DNA of 64,000 nt from Pseudomonadota bacterium (GTDB taxonomy: Bacteria > Pseudomonadota > Gammaproteobacteria > Burkholderiales > Rhodocyclaceae): contig JAFEDI010000108.1 of assembly GCA_018241725.1 (NCBI GenBank), positions 1 to 64,000 on the forward strand. Direction: 5' to 3'. Both the position numbers and the translations under genes were made by a program. A model generated the notes under the pieces. That model worked only from the letters and a program-made list of their open reading frames with translations. It was not told the origin of the DNA and ran no database searches. This document shows positions 8,446-17,559 of this stretch, one piece after another. How positions within the stretch are numbered: the first letter of the stretch is position 1; every line of letters starts with the position of its first letter.

Positions 8446-10494
8446 ATGAGAAAAACGACCTTTGCGCTGACCCAGTTCATCCTGATCGGCCCAACCCCGG
8501 CCCAATCGCAAGCTGATGCAAACCTACCCGTCCTGGAAACGGTAGTTGTCCGTGGCGAGAAGGTCGCCCACCCTGCGGCTCTCGATTTCTCTAGTACCAG
8601 CCTGCCAACTCAGGTCACGGTGATCGACCGCTCTGAAATTGAGCGCACCAATGTGGGCCCGGATGCCGGAGACCTGCTTCGTCGGGTGCCGGGCATCCAG
8701 GCCCACAACCTGGGCCAGGGGAGCATCGGCACGGCTATCAAGATGCGTGGCTTCCTCACGGCGAGCCATGGCGCCGATGTGGCGGTTTATGTCGACGGTG
8801 TTCCCCAGAACATTCCATCGTCGGTAATAAACCACGGCATGAACGATCTCGGCTGGTTGGCCCCCGAGATGATCGAACGCATAGAGGTCATCAAGGGGCC
8901 CTTCTCTGCTCTTTATGGAGACCAGAACCGGGCCGGCGCAATCAACATCGTGACGCGAAGCCGGGCTCAAAGCAGCATGGGCATCGACGTCGCCAGCTAC
9001 GGCGCCACGCGTGCCACCGCGGTCATCAATGGCGCGCAACAGTCCAGCGATATGCTTCTCGTCGCTGATCTCTACCGAACCGACGGCTACCGTGACAACT
9101 CGGATGAAACCCGCGGCACCCTCTTTATCAAGGGAAGCCAAGCTATCGCCGGACAGAACCTGAGCCTCCGTTTCGTCCATCACAAGGCTGACTGGAGTGC
9201 GCCTGGTTTCCTCAACCTGAACAAACTTGTCAGCGGCGCGATTCGCCCAACTGACCGGGATACGTCCACTCCGGCCCTCGATGGCGATGCGGAACGCAGC
9301 AGCCTGGTCTTCAACCTGGCGCCCCGATATGGTGATGAAGGACTTTCCGCAACCCTGTATGCCGAAGACTATCAACGTCGGCGCAGCGTGGGCGCCAATA
9401 CGACGGACATCAACATGCAGGAGGATGACCGCCGCATTCTTGGCGGCAGGATCCTAAACAACCTCCGCATCGGAGATCGGGCTAACCTGGCCTTGGGCGC
9501 AGAGCTACGCCAGGACCGGGGCGATGGCATCGTCCGCCGCTGGAGCGTCAGCCAGGCGACCCAGGATTACCTGACCAACCAGAATCTCGACCTACTGACC
9601 TACGGCCTTTTTGTTCAGGGCCAGTACAAACCCTGGCGAACACTCAAACTGCTCGGCGGGCTGCGCTGGGATGGCTTCGATTATTCGATCCGCAACCGCA
9701 AGCTGCCTGCAGCTTCAACAGAGTATTCCGGCTCTGTCACCACTCCGCGGGTCGGTATTGTATGGACGGTGTTCGAAGGCATGGAGCTCTTCGCCAACAC
9801 GGGAGAAGGCTTCCGCTCTCCAAGCCAGGCAGAACTGAGCCCCAGTGGATCCTTTGGCCCCTTGGGTGCTTCTGGAGGGGTCGCCAATACAGGCTTGAAT
9901 GCCCCCAAGGTCCGCTCCCGCGATGCGGGGATCAATGCCCTCTTGGGTGACGGCTGGCAACTCACCGGCGCCGTTTACCACACGACCAACGAAGATGAGA
10001 TCAGCCAGATCGCTCCAGGTATTTTCGCCTCCGTCGGGAATACCACCCGTGACGGCTGGGAACTGGAAGCGCGCTGGCTGGGCGATGACGCATTCAGCTG
10101 GTACGGCAGCTTCGGCAAGCTCATCAAGGCCCGCATCAATAGTGCGACGCCGGGCACCGCAGACCGCCTCTCCCTACCGGGAAACACCATCAAGACCGGT
10201 GTTGCCTACACTCGTCCTGCTGGTGCAGGCCGCCTGCTGTTCAATGCCGACGTCGCGTACATTTCGGCGACCCCATACTTTGAAGGTACTCCCCTAAGCC
10301 TATCTCACGCTAAGCAGTACATTCGCTATGACCTGCGGGCCAGTCTGGAACACGGCGTTAACCGCTACACCACTTACGCCGTCCTTCAGCCCCTCAAGTA
10401 CAGCAGCGAATCGATCATCGGTTCGGCAGGCGGCCAGCTCCTGGACCCACGCCCTCAAGTCATCGTCGGTGCCGCTTGGCAACGGCGTTTCTGA
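8446..10494 (+). CDS. TonB-dependent receptor, probable zinc (ZnuD-like) outer-membrane transporter
   Basis: 682-aa TonB-dependent receptor. A short signal sequence (MRKTTFALTQFILIGPTPAQSQA) is followed by a TonB-box-like LETVVVRGEK, a plug with DLLRRVPGIQAHNLGQGSIG and VYVDGVPQNIPS, and IERIEVIKGPFSALYGDQNRAG. The barrel ends in the expected terminal Phe (AAWQRRF). First gene after the palindrome, so probably Zur-repressed and used to bring zinc or a zinc chelate across the outer membrane. The alternative start at 8392 adds 18 non-signal-like residues. No histidine-rich loop like Neisseria ZnuD was seen, so substrate remains inferred from context. Confidence 0.88.
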   Translation: MRKTTFALTQFILIGPTPAQSQADANLPVLETVVVRGEKVAHPAALDFSSTSLPTQVTVIDRSEIERTNVGPDAGDLLRRVPGIQAHNLGQGSIGTAIKMRGFLTASHGADVAVYVDGVPQNIPSSVINHGMNDLGWLAPEMIERIEVIKGPFSALYGDQNRAGAINIVTRSRAQSSMGIDVASYGATRATAVINGAQQSSDMLLVADLYRTDGYRDNSDETRGTLFIKGSQAIAGQNLSLRFVHHKADWSAPGFLNLNKLVSGAIRPTDRDTSTPALDGDAERSSLVFNLAPRYGDEGLSATLYAEDYQRRRSVGANTTDINMQEDDRRILGGRILNNLRIGDRANLALGAELRQDRGDGIVRRWSVSQATQDYLTNQNLDLLTYGLFVQGQYKPWRTLKLLGGLRWDGFDYSIRNRKLPAASTEYSGSVTTPRVGIVWTVFEGMELFANTGEGFRSPSQAELSPSGSFGPLGASGGVANTGLNAPKVRSRDAGINALLGDGWQLTGAVYHTTNEDEISQIAPGIFASVGNTTRDGWELEARWLGDDAFSWYGSFGKLIKARINSATPGTADRLSLPGNTIKTGVAYTRPAGAGRLLFNADVAYISATPYFEGTPLSLSHAKQYIRYDLRASLEHGVNRYTTYAVLQPLKYSSESIIGSAGGQLLDPRPQVIVGAAWQRRF

Positions 10495-10518
10495 GCGTAG
10501 CCAAGGAGACACGAGTTC

Positions 10519-11229
10519 ATGCTTGAGGCCCGCAGCCTGACAAAACTCTATGGCACCCACAAAGCCCTGGATCATTTGGAGCTCATTGTTAAGGAAGGTG
10601 AGGTGTTCTGCCTTCTGGGCGCCAACGGCGCCGGCAAAACGACCACCATCAATTTGTTTCTCGACTTCATCCAGCCGTCCAGCGGTCAGGCCATGGTCGG
10701 CGGAAAGAATGCCCGGGAGCCGGAGAGCAAGCATCTACTGGCCTACATTCCCGAGACCGTGATGCTCTACTCCAGCCTGACCGGCATCGAGAATCTGAAC
10801 TATTTCAGCCGCCTGGCTATCGGGCGAGAGCACAGGAAGGAGGACCTGAGCAGCCTGCTGATCCGCGCTGGTTTGCCCGCCGAAGCAGCAACAAAGCCAG
10901 TCAGCAGCTATTCGAAGGGAATGCGCCAGAAGGTCGGGATTGCCATTGCCATGGCCAAGGGCGCGCGCGCCCTTCTGCTCGACGAACCCACCAGTGGTCT
11001 CGACCCTCAAGCCGCTAACGAATTCGCCACGCTCATGGAGGCTCAGCGTGCACTCGGCGCCGCCGTCCTGATGACGACCCATGACCTGTTCCTGGCCAAG
11101 CAGGTTGGGACGCGAGTCGGCATCATGCGCCAAGGCCGGCTTCTCTCTTGTTTCGCTACGGCCGGCGTGGACCACGTGGAGTTGGAACGGATGTACCTGA
11201 ATACCATTGGCGGCGGGATGAAGCCGTGA
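10519..11229 (+). CDS. ABC-2 type transporter ATP-binding protein
   Basis: 236-aa ATPase with Walker A GANGAGKTT, signature YSKGMRQKVG (the SKGMR variant typical of ABC-2/NatA-like exporters), Walker B ALLLDEPTSGLDP and the H-loop TTHDLFLAK. AAGGAG stands about 10 bases before the ATG. The stop overlaps the start of the next gene (TGATG), so it is translationally coupled to the first DUF3526 permease and should energise both permeases. Its role in a zinc operon is not established; see findings. Confidence 0.92.
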   Translation: MLEARSLTKLYGTHKALDHLELIVKEGEVFCLLGANGAGKTTTINLFLDFIQPSSGQAMVGGKNAREPESKHLLAYIPETVMLYSSLTGIENLNYFSRLAIGREHRKEDLSSLLIRAGLPAEAATKPVSSYSKGMRQKVGIAIAMAKGARALLLDEPTSGLDPQAANEFATLMEAQRALGAAVLMTTHDLFLAKQVGTRVGIMRQGRLLSCFATAGVDHVELERMYLNTIGGGMKP

Positions 11230-12656
11230 TGGAAGGTGCAAACAGGGGTGCCATCAGCGACATTCTCGTCATTGCTCGCAAGGAAGGTCTGGAGCTATCC
11301 CGTGATCGACGCCTGCGCTGGCTGCTTGCCTGCCTGCTGGCGCTCATTCTCGGAGCCCTCGTGCAGGGCTGGCAGACAAGCGAGGCTGAGAGCCGGGAGC
11401 GGATCTCGGCCCAGCATGCGAATTATCAGCAGTGGCTGGAGCAGGGAGCACGTAACCCCCATAGTGCCGCCCATTACGGTGTTCACGCATTCAAACCCGT
11501 CAATCCCCTAGCCTTCATCGATCCCGGTGTGGGCGCGTTTGTTGGTATTTCCGTCTGGCTGGAGGCTCACAAGCAGAACGAATTCCAGTTCCGCCCTGCC
11601 CGGGACCGTAGCAGCCTGTATCGCTTCGGTGAACTGACTCCGGCCCTGCTACTTCAGACCCTCGCCCCTCTCCTCCTGATCCTGGTGGGCTTTGCAGGTT
11701 TTGCCGCCGAACGGGAGAACGGCACCCTCCGGCAGCTTCTCAGCCTCGGCGTCTCGCGCAAACGGCTGCTGGCTGGCAAGGCCTTGGCACTCGTCGGACT
11801 GTTGGGTGCAATGGTCGTGCCCATTGCCGTAGCAGCGGCGCTTCTTTCGATAGGGGCGGAGGATGCACTTCGGCGGCTGCTCGCCCTTGCCGGTGCCTAC
11901 TTCCTTTACTTGGGAGGCTTCGTTTTCTTAACGCTTGGAGTCTCTGCGCTCGCTCGCAGCGCCCGCCAGGCTCTGCTTGTGCTGCTGGCCTTCTGGCTGC
12001 TGAGCTGCTTCGTACTGCCCCGGGCCACGACCGATCTGGCGCGTCACCTGACCCCTGCTCCCAGTGGCGCGGCTTTCATCCAAGCGCTCACCGACGCCCG
12101 GCGAGCCACGTTCGGTCACGATGAAAGCCACCCTGCATTCATCGCCTTCCGTGAGAAGGTGCTGCGGAACTACAAAGTCAGTCGCACGGCGGATCTCCCG
12201 GTGGATTTTCGTGGTCTTGCCCTACGGGAAGATGACCACGCCGGCTACCGTATCCATGACGAACATTTCGGACGCCTCTGGGCCATTTACAACACTCAGG
12301 ATAGCCTGCGCCAGATCTTCGGCTGGCTGTTTCCAGGATCGTCCATCCAGGCTGTGTCAGCAGGTTTCGCAGGTACCGACACCCAGAATCATGTCCACTT
12401 TGCCCGCGCAGCCGAAGCCCACAGGCGCGTGATCCAGGAGACCATGAGTGAGAACCTGATCCAGCATCGCCGCCATGACGATCCGGACTACAGCGCCGAT
12501 CGATGGCTCTGGGCCCGCATTCCCCCCTTCGTCTACACCCCGCCGACGCTGGGCGAGCGCCTTACCTGGCAAACCGGCAACCTGGGCCGCCTAGGTCTAT
12601 GGCTCGGCGGCTGCTTCACATTTTCCCTCTGGGCAGTCCACCGTCTGCGCCCCTGA
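11229..12656 (+). CDS. ABC-2 permease with DUF3526-type architecture (first of two)
   Basis: 475-aa inner-membrane protein. A first hydrophobic segment (LRWLLACLLALILGALVQGW) is followed by a long soluble, probably periplasmic, loop of roughly 90 residues. Then come several membrane helices (LLLQTLAPLLLILVGFAGF onward), a second large soluble loop rich in His/Asp (FGHDESHPAF, HDEHFGRLW), and a last C-terminal helix. This layout with the motif ERENGTLRQLLSLGVSR matches ABC-2 permeases carrying DUF3526. It overlaps the ATPase gene by one base and is followed 12 bp later by a paralogue, suggesting a heterodimeric transporter. Confidence 0.85.
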   Translation: MEGANRGAISDILVIARKEGLELSRDRRLRWLLACLLALILGALVQGWQTSEAESRERISAQHANYQQWLEQGARNPHSAAHYGVHAFKPVNPLAFIDPGVGAFVGISVWLEAHKQNEFQFRPARDRSSLYRFGELTPALLLQTLAPLLLILVGFAGFAAERENGTLRQLLSLGVSRKRLLAGKALALVGLLGAMVVPIAVAAALLSIGAEDALRRLLALAGAYFLYLGGFVFLTLGVSALARSARQALLVLLAFWLLSCFVLPRATTDLARHLTPAPSGAAFIQALTDARRATFGHDESHPAFIAFREKVLRNYKVSRTADLPVDFRGLALREDDHAGYRIHDEHFGRLWAIYNTQDSLRQIFGWLFPGSSIQAVSAGFAGTDTQNHVHFARAAEAHRRVIQETMSENLIQHRRHDDPDYSADRWLWARIPPFVYTPPTLGERLTWQTGNLGRLGLWLGGCFTFSLWAVHRLRP

Positions 12657-12668
12657 ATACCCAAGCTC

Positions 12669-14156
12669 ATGAACCTGAACGCCCCCTTTCTCGTCTGCCT
12701 GGGTCATGAATTGCGTCTTCTGCGCATCGAGAGTCTGTCTGCACTGATCGGTTTTGTCCTGGCTGCCGCGTTCGCATACGCTGCCTGGAACGGTACCGGC
12801 TGGGCCCAGCGTCAGCAGGAGGCCGTGGCCACCGCCCAAACCGCGCACGAAACCCGCGTTCACGACAAGCTGGCGCAATTAAACGCCATGGAAGCAGGCA
12901 CTTACCACCCGCCTTCCGCCTTTCTCAATCCGGCCAATCCCCTGTGGATTGGACTGCGCCATGCCAGCACCCCGGCCGCCCTGCCGGCCACAGCCTTGCA
13001 AGCAGCCGCGGTCGGCCAAAGCGATCTCTTCCCGCCTTATCTCAATGTATCGGCTGACACACGGGACACGTGGAGCCTGCAGGAAGATGTGGAAAATCCC
13101 ACTAACCTGCTCGCTGGCGCCTTCGATCCAACCTTCGTTGCGGTTGTCCTGCTTCCCTTGATCCTGATCGCTTTGTCCTACGATCTTCTGCCATCCGAGC
13201 GGGAACGCGGGACGCTGGCTCTTCTCCTGACTCAACCGGTCTCCCTGACGACCCTGCTCGCCGCCAAGGTGACAGCACGCGCAGTGGTAGTTCTCGGTGG
13301 GGCCAGCCTGTTCGGTGCCCTATCCCTGGCTCTGGTCAGCTCAAACCCGCTTTCGACAGACTTCCTCCTGCGCATTGGACTGTGGACCGCCCTGGTCTGG
13401 GCCTACGGCCTGTTCTGGCTTGCCCTGTGTGCAACCGTCAGCAGCCGGGGAGGCTCCTCAGCCGCCGGTGCGCTAACCCTCTGCGGTCTGTGGCTCCTGT
13501 TCCAGCTGATCATTCCAACTCTTGCCAGTTCCCTTGCCCAGGCTGCCCTACCCGCCCCCTCACGGTCGGCCATGGTCAGCGAGATTCGGGCTGCTCAGGA
13601 TCAGGCCCGGCAACGCGGCGACGCATCCCTCGCCCGTTACCTTCGGGAGCATGGAGAAGAGCGTCCTGACACACCGGTCTTGCACGGCCATGACCTGGAC
13701 GACGCCCGTCGTCGGATCGTCATCCTCCTCGACAGCAACACGGAGGTCGAGCGCATCCTCGATGAACAGGAAAGACGCAGGCAGGCGCAGCTGAGCCTGA
13801 TCTCCTGGCTCCGCTTTCTCTCTCCTCCGGTACTGATGCATGACGGCCTCAGCGAAGTGGCAGGCACCGGAGAGATCCGCCTTCGTCACTTCCACGCTCA
13901 GGCCGAACACTTCGGTGCCCGTTGGCGCGAGCACTTCCTGACCCGAGCCCTACGCAATGAGGCACTTTCCAGTGCTGACTACGCCCGCTTCCCGGCTTTC
14001 GACTACCAGGAACTGCCAACAACCAGACTGATAGGAGAAATCACCTTGATCCTCTCAGGGTTGATCATGCCGGCGGCTCTGCTCGGCCTCCTCGCACGCC
14101 GCCGCCTCAAGAAACCAGTAGCCCACGAACAGTTGTTGTTTGTGCCACACACCTGA
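12669..14156 (+). CDS. ABC-2 permease with DUF3526-type architecture (second of two)
   Basis: 495-aa paralogue of the preceding permease. It has an N-terminal helix near residues 17-35, a large soluble loop, membrane helices from PTFVAVVLLPLILIALSYDLL, and the hallmark PSERERGTLALLLTQPVS just after them. A second soluble loop carries many charged residues, and a final helix lies near LIGEITLILSGLIMPAALLG. It most likely pairs with the first permease and the ATPase as one transporter. The direction is unknown; ABC-2 systems are usually exporters, which is unexpected in an uptake regulon. Confidence 0.85.
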   Translation: MNLNAPFLVCLGHELRLLRIESLSALIGFVLAAAFAYAAWNGTGWAQRQQEAVATAQTAHETRVHDKLAQLNAMEAGTYHPPSAFLNPANPLWIGLRHASTPAALPATALQAAAVGQSDLFPPYLNVSADTRDTWSLQEDVENPTNLLAGAFDPTFVAVVLLPLILIALSYDLLPSERERGTLALLLTQPVSLTTLLAAKVTARAVVVLGGASLFGALSLALVSSNPLSTDFLLRIGLWTALVWAYGLFWLALCATVSSRGGSSAAGALTLCGLWLLFQLIIPTLASSLAQAALPAPSRSAMVSEIRAAQDQARQRGDASLARYLREHGEERPDTPVLHGHDLDDARRRIVILLDSNTEVERILDEQERRRQAQLSLISWLRFLSPPVLMHDGLSEVAGTGEIRLRHFHAQAEHFGARWREHFLTRALRNEALSSADYARFPAFDYQELPTTRLIGEITLILSGLIMPAALLGLLARRRLKKPVAHEQLLFVPHT

Positions 14157-14174
14157 AATGCAGGAAATCGCCCA

Positions 14175-14915
14175 ATGAGCCCGCTCACCCACATCCTTCT
14201 CGCCTGCCTGGCCGGCGGACTGCTAAGCATGGCGGCCGCAGCCCTCCTCACCTTCGGGCTCTCCCACCGCTGGCTGATACGGATGGTCAGCTTTTCGACC
14301 GGAATTCTGCTCGCCACGGCCCTGCTCGATCTGCTGCCCGAAGCCTCGGATACCGGCCTGTCGCCCCACATTCTGTTTGCACTCGTTCTTGCTGGACTGA
14401 TCGGCTTCTTCCTCCTTGAAAAGGCCGCCCTATGGCGTCACAGCCATGACAATACAGCGGAAACTCGGCCCCTGACCCGCACAGTGCCGATCATCCTCGT
14501 CGGGGACGGCGTTCACAACTTCACCGACGGTCTCGTTCTGGCGGCCACCTTCATGGTGGATATCCATCTGGGCTGGGCAACTGCACTGGCCATCATCGTG
14601 CACGAAATTCCCCAGGAAACAGGCGATTTCGTCCTCCTACTCTCCGCCGGCTGGAGCAGGACGAAAGCCTTTGTCTGGAACGGCCTCTCCAGTCTTACTT
14701 CCGTGCTGGGTGGCATCGCCGGCTACTTCTGGCTGACCAACGCCCAAGCCTGGTTGCCCCATATCCTGGCTGTTACAGCAGCCAGCTTCATCTACTTGGC
14801 CGTGTCCGACCTGATGCCCTGGCTACGCCACGAGAAAGGCGATTTTGTCTGGCACACCGGTTTCATGGCCGCCGGCATCGCCCTCGTCCCGACTGGCATG
14901 GCCATTTTCCACTGA
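14175..14915 (+). CDS. ZIP-family metal transporter
   Basis: 246-aa inner-membrane ZIP protein. It has eight predicted membrane segments. Segment IV carries HNFTDG (residues 114-119) and segment V HEIPQE (143-148), the paired metal-binding motifs of the family. A short cytosolic loop contains WRHSHDN. ZIP proteins move Zn2+ (sometimes Fe2+ or Mn2+) into the cytosol down the gradient. In this Zur-type operon, zinc import across the inner membrane is the natural role, completing the path from the outer-membrane receptor. AGGA is placed about 9 bases before the ATG. Confidence 0.9.
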   Translation: MSPLTHILLACLAGGLLSMAAAALLTFGLSHRWLIRMVSFSTGILLATALLDLLPEASDTGLSPHILFALVLAGLIGFFLLEKAALWRHSHDNTAETRPLTRTVPIILVGDGVHNFTDGLVLAATFMVDIHLGWATALAIIVHEIPQETGDFVLLLSAGWSRTKAFVWNGLSSLTSVLGGIAGYFWLTNAQAWLPHILAVTAASFIYLAVSDLMPWLRHEKGDFVWHTGFMAAGIALVPTGMAIFH

Positions 14916-14936
14916 CCACCCGCAGAGCCCCTTCCC

Positions 14937-15590
14937 GTGAATGCACGCCCCGATCTCCTTGCTCCCATATCTCACACTGTCATGGCGAGCAGTCCCGCCG
15001 CACTCATCGACATTTTCCAACCGGACGTGCAGCTCGCTGTCTGGCAACGCCCCATCGATCAAGCCATCGCCGGCTATCTTGGGACAAACCGGCTGCACCT
15101 TGGCCGTGGCTTGCGTAGCAGTCTGACTGCGGATGAATGCCCTGACCTCGTCGACCTGCCCGCCAGCCCGGGGCGCGACGCCCTCGCAGAAGACATGGGA
15201 CGCCTGGCTGAACTCCTCAGGGATCTCCTCGACTGCCCACGGATCGGCCTCCGCCTCGAAGTGATCGACAAGGCTATGTGCCCACGCTTTCACGTGGACC
15301 GGGTCGGTATCCGCCTGCTGTGCACCTACCGGGGTCCCGGCACGGAATGGATTGCGGACACTGGCGCTGACCGCACCAAGCTCGGCAGCGGCGCCAGTGG
15401 CTGGCCCGACGAAGTTTCGGGCCTGATCGGCGCAGACACACGAATCGAGTCTGTCGCCAGCTTCTCCGTCGCACTGCTGAAGGGCAGTTTGTGGCAGGGC
15501 AACGGTGGACGCGGCGTCATCCATCGCTCGCCCGCCATACCGGTCGATGCCCTGCCGCGGGTCGTACTTGCCCTCGACGGAATGTGGTGA
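14937..15590 (+). CDS. DUF1826 family protein
   Basis: 217-aa soluble protein of unknown function. The central block CPRFHVDRVGIRLLCTYRG followed by PGTEW is characteristic of DUF1826, and the C-terminal part has GVIHRSPAIP. The conserved Cys/His residues could bind a metal. DUF1826 genes are known to sit in Zur regulons next to COG0523 metallochaperones; no COG0523 gene is present here. The GTG start at 14937 has no strong ribosome site; an ATG at 14982 is possible. The stop overlaps the next gene. Confidence 0.8.
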   Translation: MNARPDLLAPISHTVMASSPAALIDIFQPDVQLAVWQRPIDQAIAGYLGTNRLHLGRGLRSSLTADECPDLVDLPASPGRDALAEDMGRLAELLRDLLDCPRIGLRLEVIDKAMCPRFHVDRVGIRLLCTYRGPGTEWIADTGADRTKLGSGASGWPDEVSGLIGADTRIESVASFSVALLKGSLWQGNGGRGVIHRSPAIPVDALPRVVLALDGMW

Positions 15591-16267
15591 GGGTCTTGGA
15601 CGCCATCATCCGCATCCGCGACTTGAGTTTTACCTGGCCGGGGAGCCGGAGGCCCTGCCTCTCGCAATTGGCTCTCGACGTGAATCGTGGCGAGCGGCTG
15701 TTCGTACACGGAGAGAGCGGCGCCGGCAAGAGCACCCTGTTGAATCTGATCGGCGGCGTCATGCTGCCCGAAAGAGGCTATATCGATGTCCTGGGCCGCC
15801 CCCTCGGGAAATTGTCGTCCAGCAACCGCGACCGCTTCCGGGTCGACCATACAGGCTTCATCTTCCAGCAGTTCAACCTGATCCCCTACCTGTCGGTTCT
15901 CGACAATGTGCTGCTGCCCTGCCGTTTCTCCACCGAGCGGGCTCGACGGACTGGTGGCTCCGCATCTGCTGAAGCCCGGCGTCTCCTGGCCGCCCTCGAT
16001 CTGGACCCGCGGCTCGCCCATCGCCCTGCAGCCAGTCTGTCGGTCGGCCAGCAGCAGCGGGTATCGGCCGCACGTGCCCTGATCGGCCGGCCGGAGCTTA
16101 TTCTCGCCGACGAACCGACCTCGGCGTTGGACCCCCGTCGGCAAGCCGTCTTCATCGAACTCCTGATGGGTGAAGTCACCGCGAACGGCGGGACCCTCGT
16201 TTTCGTCAGTCACGATCAGCGTCTGGCCCCCCTATTCGACCGCTGCATCGAACTGCTCGCACAATGA
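15587..16267 (+). CDS. ABC transporter ATP-binding protein (LolD/MacB-like; PA4064-type)
   Basis: 226-aa ATPase with Walker A GESGAGKST, Q-loop FIFQQFNLIPYLSV, signature LSVGQQQRV and Walker B LILADEPTSALDP, the pattern of the MacB/LolD family that works with FtsX-like permeases. The GTG at 15587 overlaps the previous stop; TTG 15596 is an alternative. It is followed by an FtsX-like permease and a DUF3299 protein, the same order as PA4064-PA4065-PA4066, a Zur-repressed operon of Pseudomonas aeruginosa. It probably powers a periplasmic zinc-handling step rather than simple import. Confidence 0.88.
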   Translation: MRVLDAIIRIRDLSFTWPGSRRPCLSQLALDVNRGERLFVHGESGAGKSTLLNLIGGVMLPERGYIDVLGRPLGKLSSSNRDRFRVDHTGFIFQQFNLIPYLSVLDNVLLPCRFSTERARRTGGSASAEARRLLAALDLDPRLAHRPAASLSVGQQQRVSAARALIGRPELILADEPTSALDPRRQAVFIELLMGEVTANGGTLVFVSHDQRLAPLFDRCIELLAQ

Positions 16268-17550
16268 AGACACTCCTCCCGCTTGCGCTCGCCAGTGCCT
16301 GGAATCGCCGCCTGAGCCTGGCCCTGTCGGTGTTCTCCATCGCGCTCGCCGTCACGCTGCTGATCGCCGTCACCCGGATCCGTGATGCAGCCCAGACCAG
16401 CTTCGCGCAGGCCGCAGCGGGCGTAGATCTGGTGGTCGGACCGCGAGGCAGCCCCGTGCAATTGTTGCTCCACGCCGTCTTCCACCTGGGCGAGGCCACC
16501 CACACAATGCGTTGGCAGAGCTACAGGACGCTGGCCGCGGACCCGCAGGTCGCATGGAGCATTCCGCTGGCGCTCGGCGACTCTCATCGGGGCTTCCCCG
16601 TGCTGGGCACGACACCGGAGTACTTCCGGCACCTTCGCTACGGGCAGCAAGAGCCCCTGGGCTTCTTCAGCGGACAGCCCTTCAGCGGACTTTTCGAAGC
16701 AGTCGTCGGCGCAGAGGTTGCGGATCGTCTCGGCTACCGGCTGGGAGACCTGATTACCCTCCGCCACGGTTCCGCTCACCTCGACGAGCTTGAAGACCGC
16801 CACCCGCACGGAGCCGAGCATGCGGACAAGCCCTTTCGCATCACCGGCATCCTCCTCCCCACTGCTACACCAGTAGACCGGACGATTCATGTGAGTCTGG
16901 CGTCGCTGGAGGCCATCCATCTCAACTGGCAAGGCGGCCTGCCTTTGCCGGGCCTAGATATTCCACCCCAACTCGCCACCAAGTTCGACCTCACCCCCAA
17001 GACCCTTGATGCCGTGCTGATCGGGCTGCACCAACGCACCGACGCATTCCGGACCCAACGGCAGATCGCGGATTTCACGGGCGAACCCTTGATGGCCATT
17101 CTGCCCAGCCTGGCCATGGATGAACTCTGGCAACTCGTCGGCAGCGTCGAACGCAGCCTGCACGGACTTGCCTGGCTGATCGTGGGCGTCGGCCTGGCCG
17201 GCATGGCCGCAGTCATCCTCGCCAGTCTTGGCGAACGGCGACGCGAACTGGCAATCCTCCGCTCGGTTGGAGCTGGTCCTGGGCATATCGTCGCGCTCGT
17301 GATGCTGGAGGGGGGTACGCTCACGGCTGTCGGCCTGCTGACGGGCCTTGGCCTCGTGGAAGGTGCCGGCTACCTGTTCGCGCCCTTGGTCAATGCCCGC
17401 CTGGGCCTCGACCTATCGACCAACGCGTTTTCTGCGGAAGAACTCCGGCTTATCGCCGGCATCTTCGCAACAGGTTTGCTGACCAGCCTGCTGCCGGGCT
17501 GGCGTGCCAGCCGGATGTCTCTGGCCGACGGTCTGGTTCCCCGCCTTTAA
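16264..17550 (+). CDS. FtsX-like ABC permease (PA4065-type) with His-rich periplasmic loop
   Basis: 428-aa MacB/FtsX-type permease: one N-terminal helix (RLSLALSVFSIALAVTLLIA), a large periplasmic domain of about 240 residues beginning GVDLVVGPRGSPVQLLL, then three C-terminal helices (from WLIVGVGLAGMAAVILASLG). Within the periplasmic domain a loop rich in His and Asp/Glu (RHGSAHLDELEDRHPHG then AEHADK) is a plausible zinc site. The ATGA overlap with the ATPase gene shows translational coupling. By homology of context it belongs to the Zur-regulated PA4063-PA4066 type system. Confidence 0.87.
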   Translation: MKTLLPLALASAWNRRLSLALSVFSIALAVTLLIAVTRIRDAAQTSFAQAAAGVDLVVGPRGSPVQLLLHAVFHLGEATHTMRWQSYRTLAADPQVAWSIPLALGDSHRGFPVLGTTPEYFRHLRYGQQEPLGFFSGQPFSGLFEAVVGAEVADRLGYRLGDLITLRHGSAHLDELEDRHPHGAEHADKPFRITGILLPTATPVDRTIHVSLASLEAIHLNWQGGLPLPGLDIPPQLATKFDLTPKTLDAVLIGLHQRTDAFRTQRQIADFTGEPLMAILPSLAMDELWQLVGSVERSLHGLAWLIVGVGLAGMAAVILASLGERRRELAILRSVGAGPGHIVALVMLEGGTLTAVGLLTGLGLVEGAGYLFAPLVNARLGLDLSTNAFSAEELRLIAGIFATGLLTSLLPGWRASRMSLADGLVPRL

Positions 17551-17559
17551 GACGAGCCC

